DNA from: Pigmentiphaga humi | GTDB taxonomy: Bacteria > Pseudomonadota > Gammaproteobacteria > Burkholderiales > Burkholderiaceae_B | Assembly: GCF_900606115.1 (NCBI RefSeq) | Contig: NZ_UWPJ01000015.1 | Span: forward strand, 62,001 to 126,000 | Reading direction: 5' to 3' | DNA: 64,000 nt | In this document: positions 63,179 to 64,000 of the stretch, piece by piece | Layout of the letters: each line of letters starts with the position of its first letter | Position numbering within the stretch: position 1 is the first letter of the stretch | Position numbers and translations under genes: made by a program | The notes under the pieces: generated by a model | Seen by the model: the letters and a program-made list of their open reading frames with translations, nothing else | The model's database searches: none | Told to the model about the DNA's origin: nothing

Positions 63179-64000
63179 GGCTGGGCATCTCCACTGGGGC
63201 CGGCCCGGCGGGTGGACAGGACGCCCTGCACGTAGGCGTCCGGCTCGTGCAGCGCGCGGGCCGTATCGTTGAAATAGCGCATGGCGGGCTGGGCCTGGAC
63301 CATCAGCACGATGCCGGCCACCAGCATCGCGGCGATGGGGAAGACCTCGATCACGCGCAGGCGCGGCTGGGCGCGTCCGGCCGGCACCCAGAACGTCCGT
63401 ATGCCCACGCGCGTGAGCGATACGACGGTGGTCAGGCCCGACACGATGAGCAGCGCCAGCAGGATCCAGGCCTGCGCCGGTTCGGCGCCGCTGCCTCCCT
63501 GGGTCAGTCCGCCGGGATTCAGGACGGAGGTCAGCAGCGCGAACTTTGCGACGAAGCCGGACAGCGGCGGCAGGCCGGACAGCACCAGCGCGCAGGCGAT
63601 GAAGCTCAGGCCGAGGAAGGCCATCGCCGCCGGAATCACCACGCCGATGTCGGCGGAATTCGTCTCGTCTTCCTGGGCCGCGTTGCGGTCCAGGCCGAAA
63701 GCTTCCAGCGTGACCGCGAGCAGATCGGCACCGAAGGTGCGGCTGCGCTCCATCAGTTCCTGCAGCAGGAAGAAAGCGCCCAGCGCCAGCGTGGAGCTGA
63801 CCAGGTAGAACAGCGCCGCCGCGGTGATGCCGGGCTGGCCGAAGCCGATGGCCGACAGCAGCGTCCCCGATGAAATGATGACCGAGAACCCGGCCAGGCG
63901 TCCCAGGTTCTGCGAGGCGAGCATGCCCAGCGTGCCGAAAGTCAGCGTGGCCAGGCCGACATAGAGGATCCAGGGCTGGACGAAACCGCTCGATGCGCCG
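63175..64000 (-). CDS. mnhD: Monovalent cation/H+ antiporter subunit D, C-terminal part (cut by right edge)
   Basis: About 275 residues are visible; the frame is open to the right edge. NLGRLAGFSVIISSGTLLSAIGFG, and ALVLSGLPPLSGFVAKFALL are NuoN/NuoL-like antiporter motifs of MnhD, with an extra loop of about 30 residues (LDRNAAQEDETNSAD) and a C-terminal tail. The subunit is homologous to complex I membrane subunits and carries the proton path. It is followed by mnhE, F and G; A-C should lie beyond the right edge. Confidence 0.92.
   Translation of the reverse strand, partial: GASSGFVQPWILYVGLATLTFGTLGMLASQNLGRLAGFSVIISSGTLLSAIGFGQPGITAAALFYLVSSTLALGAFFLLQELMERSRTFGADLLAVTLEAFGLDRNAAQEDETNSADIGVVIPAAMAFLGLSFIACALVLSGLPPLSGFVAKFALLTSVLNPGGLTQGGSGAEPAQAWILLALLIVSGLTTVVSLTRVGIRTFWVPAGRAQPRLRVIEVFPIAAMLVAGIVLMVQAQPAMRYFNDTARALHEPDAYVQGVLSTRRAGPSGDAQP

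Overview
The window is high-GC, gene-dense bacterial DNA, almost certainly from Bordetella or a close Alcaligenaceae relative. Pointers to this are the two Bug-type (tripartite tricarboxylate) periplasmic binding proteins, a subtilase autotransporter, a globin-coupled diguanylate cyclase with the haem-pocket residues known from Bordetella pertussis BpeGReg, many LysR regulators, and a DUF3348/DUF802/OmpA/DUF2894 cassette of the Burkholderiales type. No tRNA, rRNA, insertion sequence, prophage or CRISPR array was seen. The genus is an inference from gene content.

Left end (1-4,082): the tail of a DUF3348 gene, then a MotA/ExbB-like DUF802 protein with a long coiled-coil tail, a MotB/OmpA-like partner and a DUF2894 protein, in one tightly packed operon. 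This looks like an uncharacterised ion-driven membrane motor, similar in parts to the ZorAB motor of Zorya but with different accessory genes. It is the best candidate for an undescribed system here.

Metabolic block (4,200-31,700): a YoaK-type membrane protein; a LivK-type binding protein divergent from a LysR gene; a ring-cleavage-type operon (ferredoxin reductase, VOC protein, fumarylacetoacetate-hydrolase-family protein); phosphoketolase with a polysaccharide deacetylase; an ABC exporter; a ketopantoate reductase; a P-type cation ATPase; otsB-otsA for trehalose; and a catabolic stretch LysR < > Bug-sulfatase-LysR-aldehyde dehydrogenase-Bug. It ends at a subtilase autotransporter.

Respiration and NO/redox block (31,800-43,700): cyoABCD (bo3-type quinol oxidase, without an adjacent cyoE), a RegB/RegA (PrrBA/RoxSR) redox two-component pair just upstream with two RegA-like palindromes between it and cyoA, an MFS exporter, an ArsC-family protein, a haem-sensor diguanylate cyclase, and a truncated haemoglobin-NsrR-nitronate monooxygenase operon with an NsrR-like operator.

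Right part (43,700-64,000): a small membrane protein, a glutamine amidotransferase, an MltB-type lytic transglycosylase, a ROK kinase, a thioredoxin-like protein; a MarR-FUSC-DUF1656-membrane fusion-NodT efflux operon; an OmpR regulator, LysM/FecR protein and CHASE2 histidine kinase operon; a choice-of-anchor I lipoprotein; tadA-ldcA; and the distal part of an Mnh/Mrp-type antiporter operon (subunits D-G) that runs off the right edge. A dispersed hairpin repeat occurs twice, between cyoB and cyoC and after a small membrane-protein gene.
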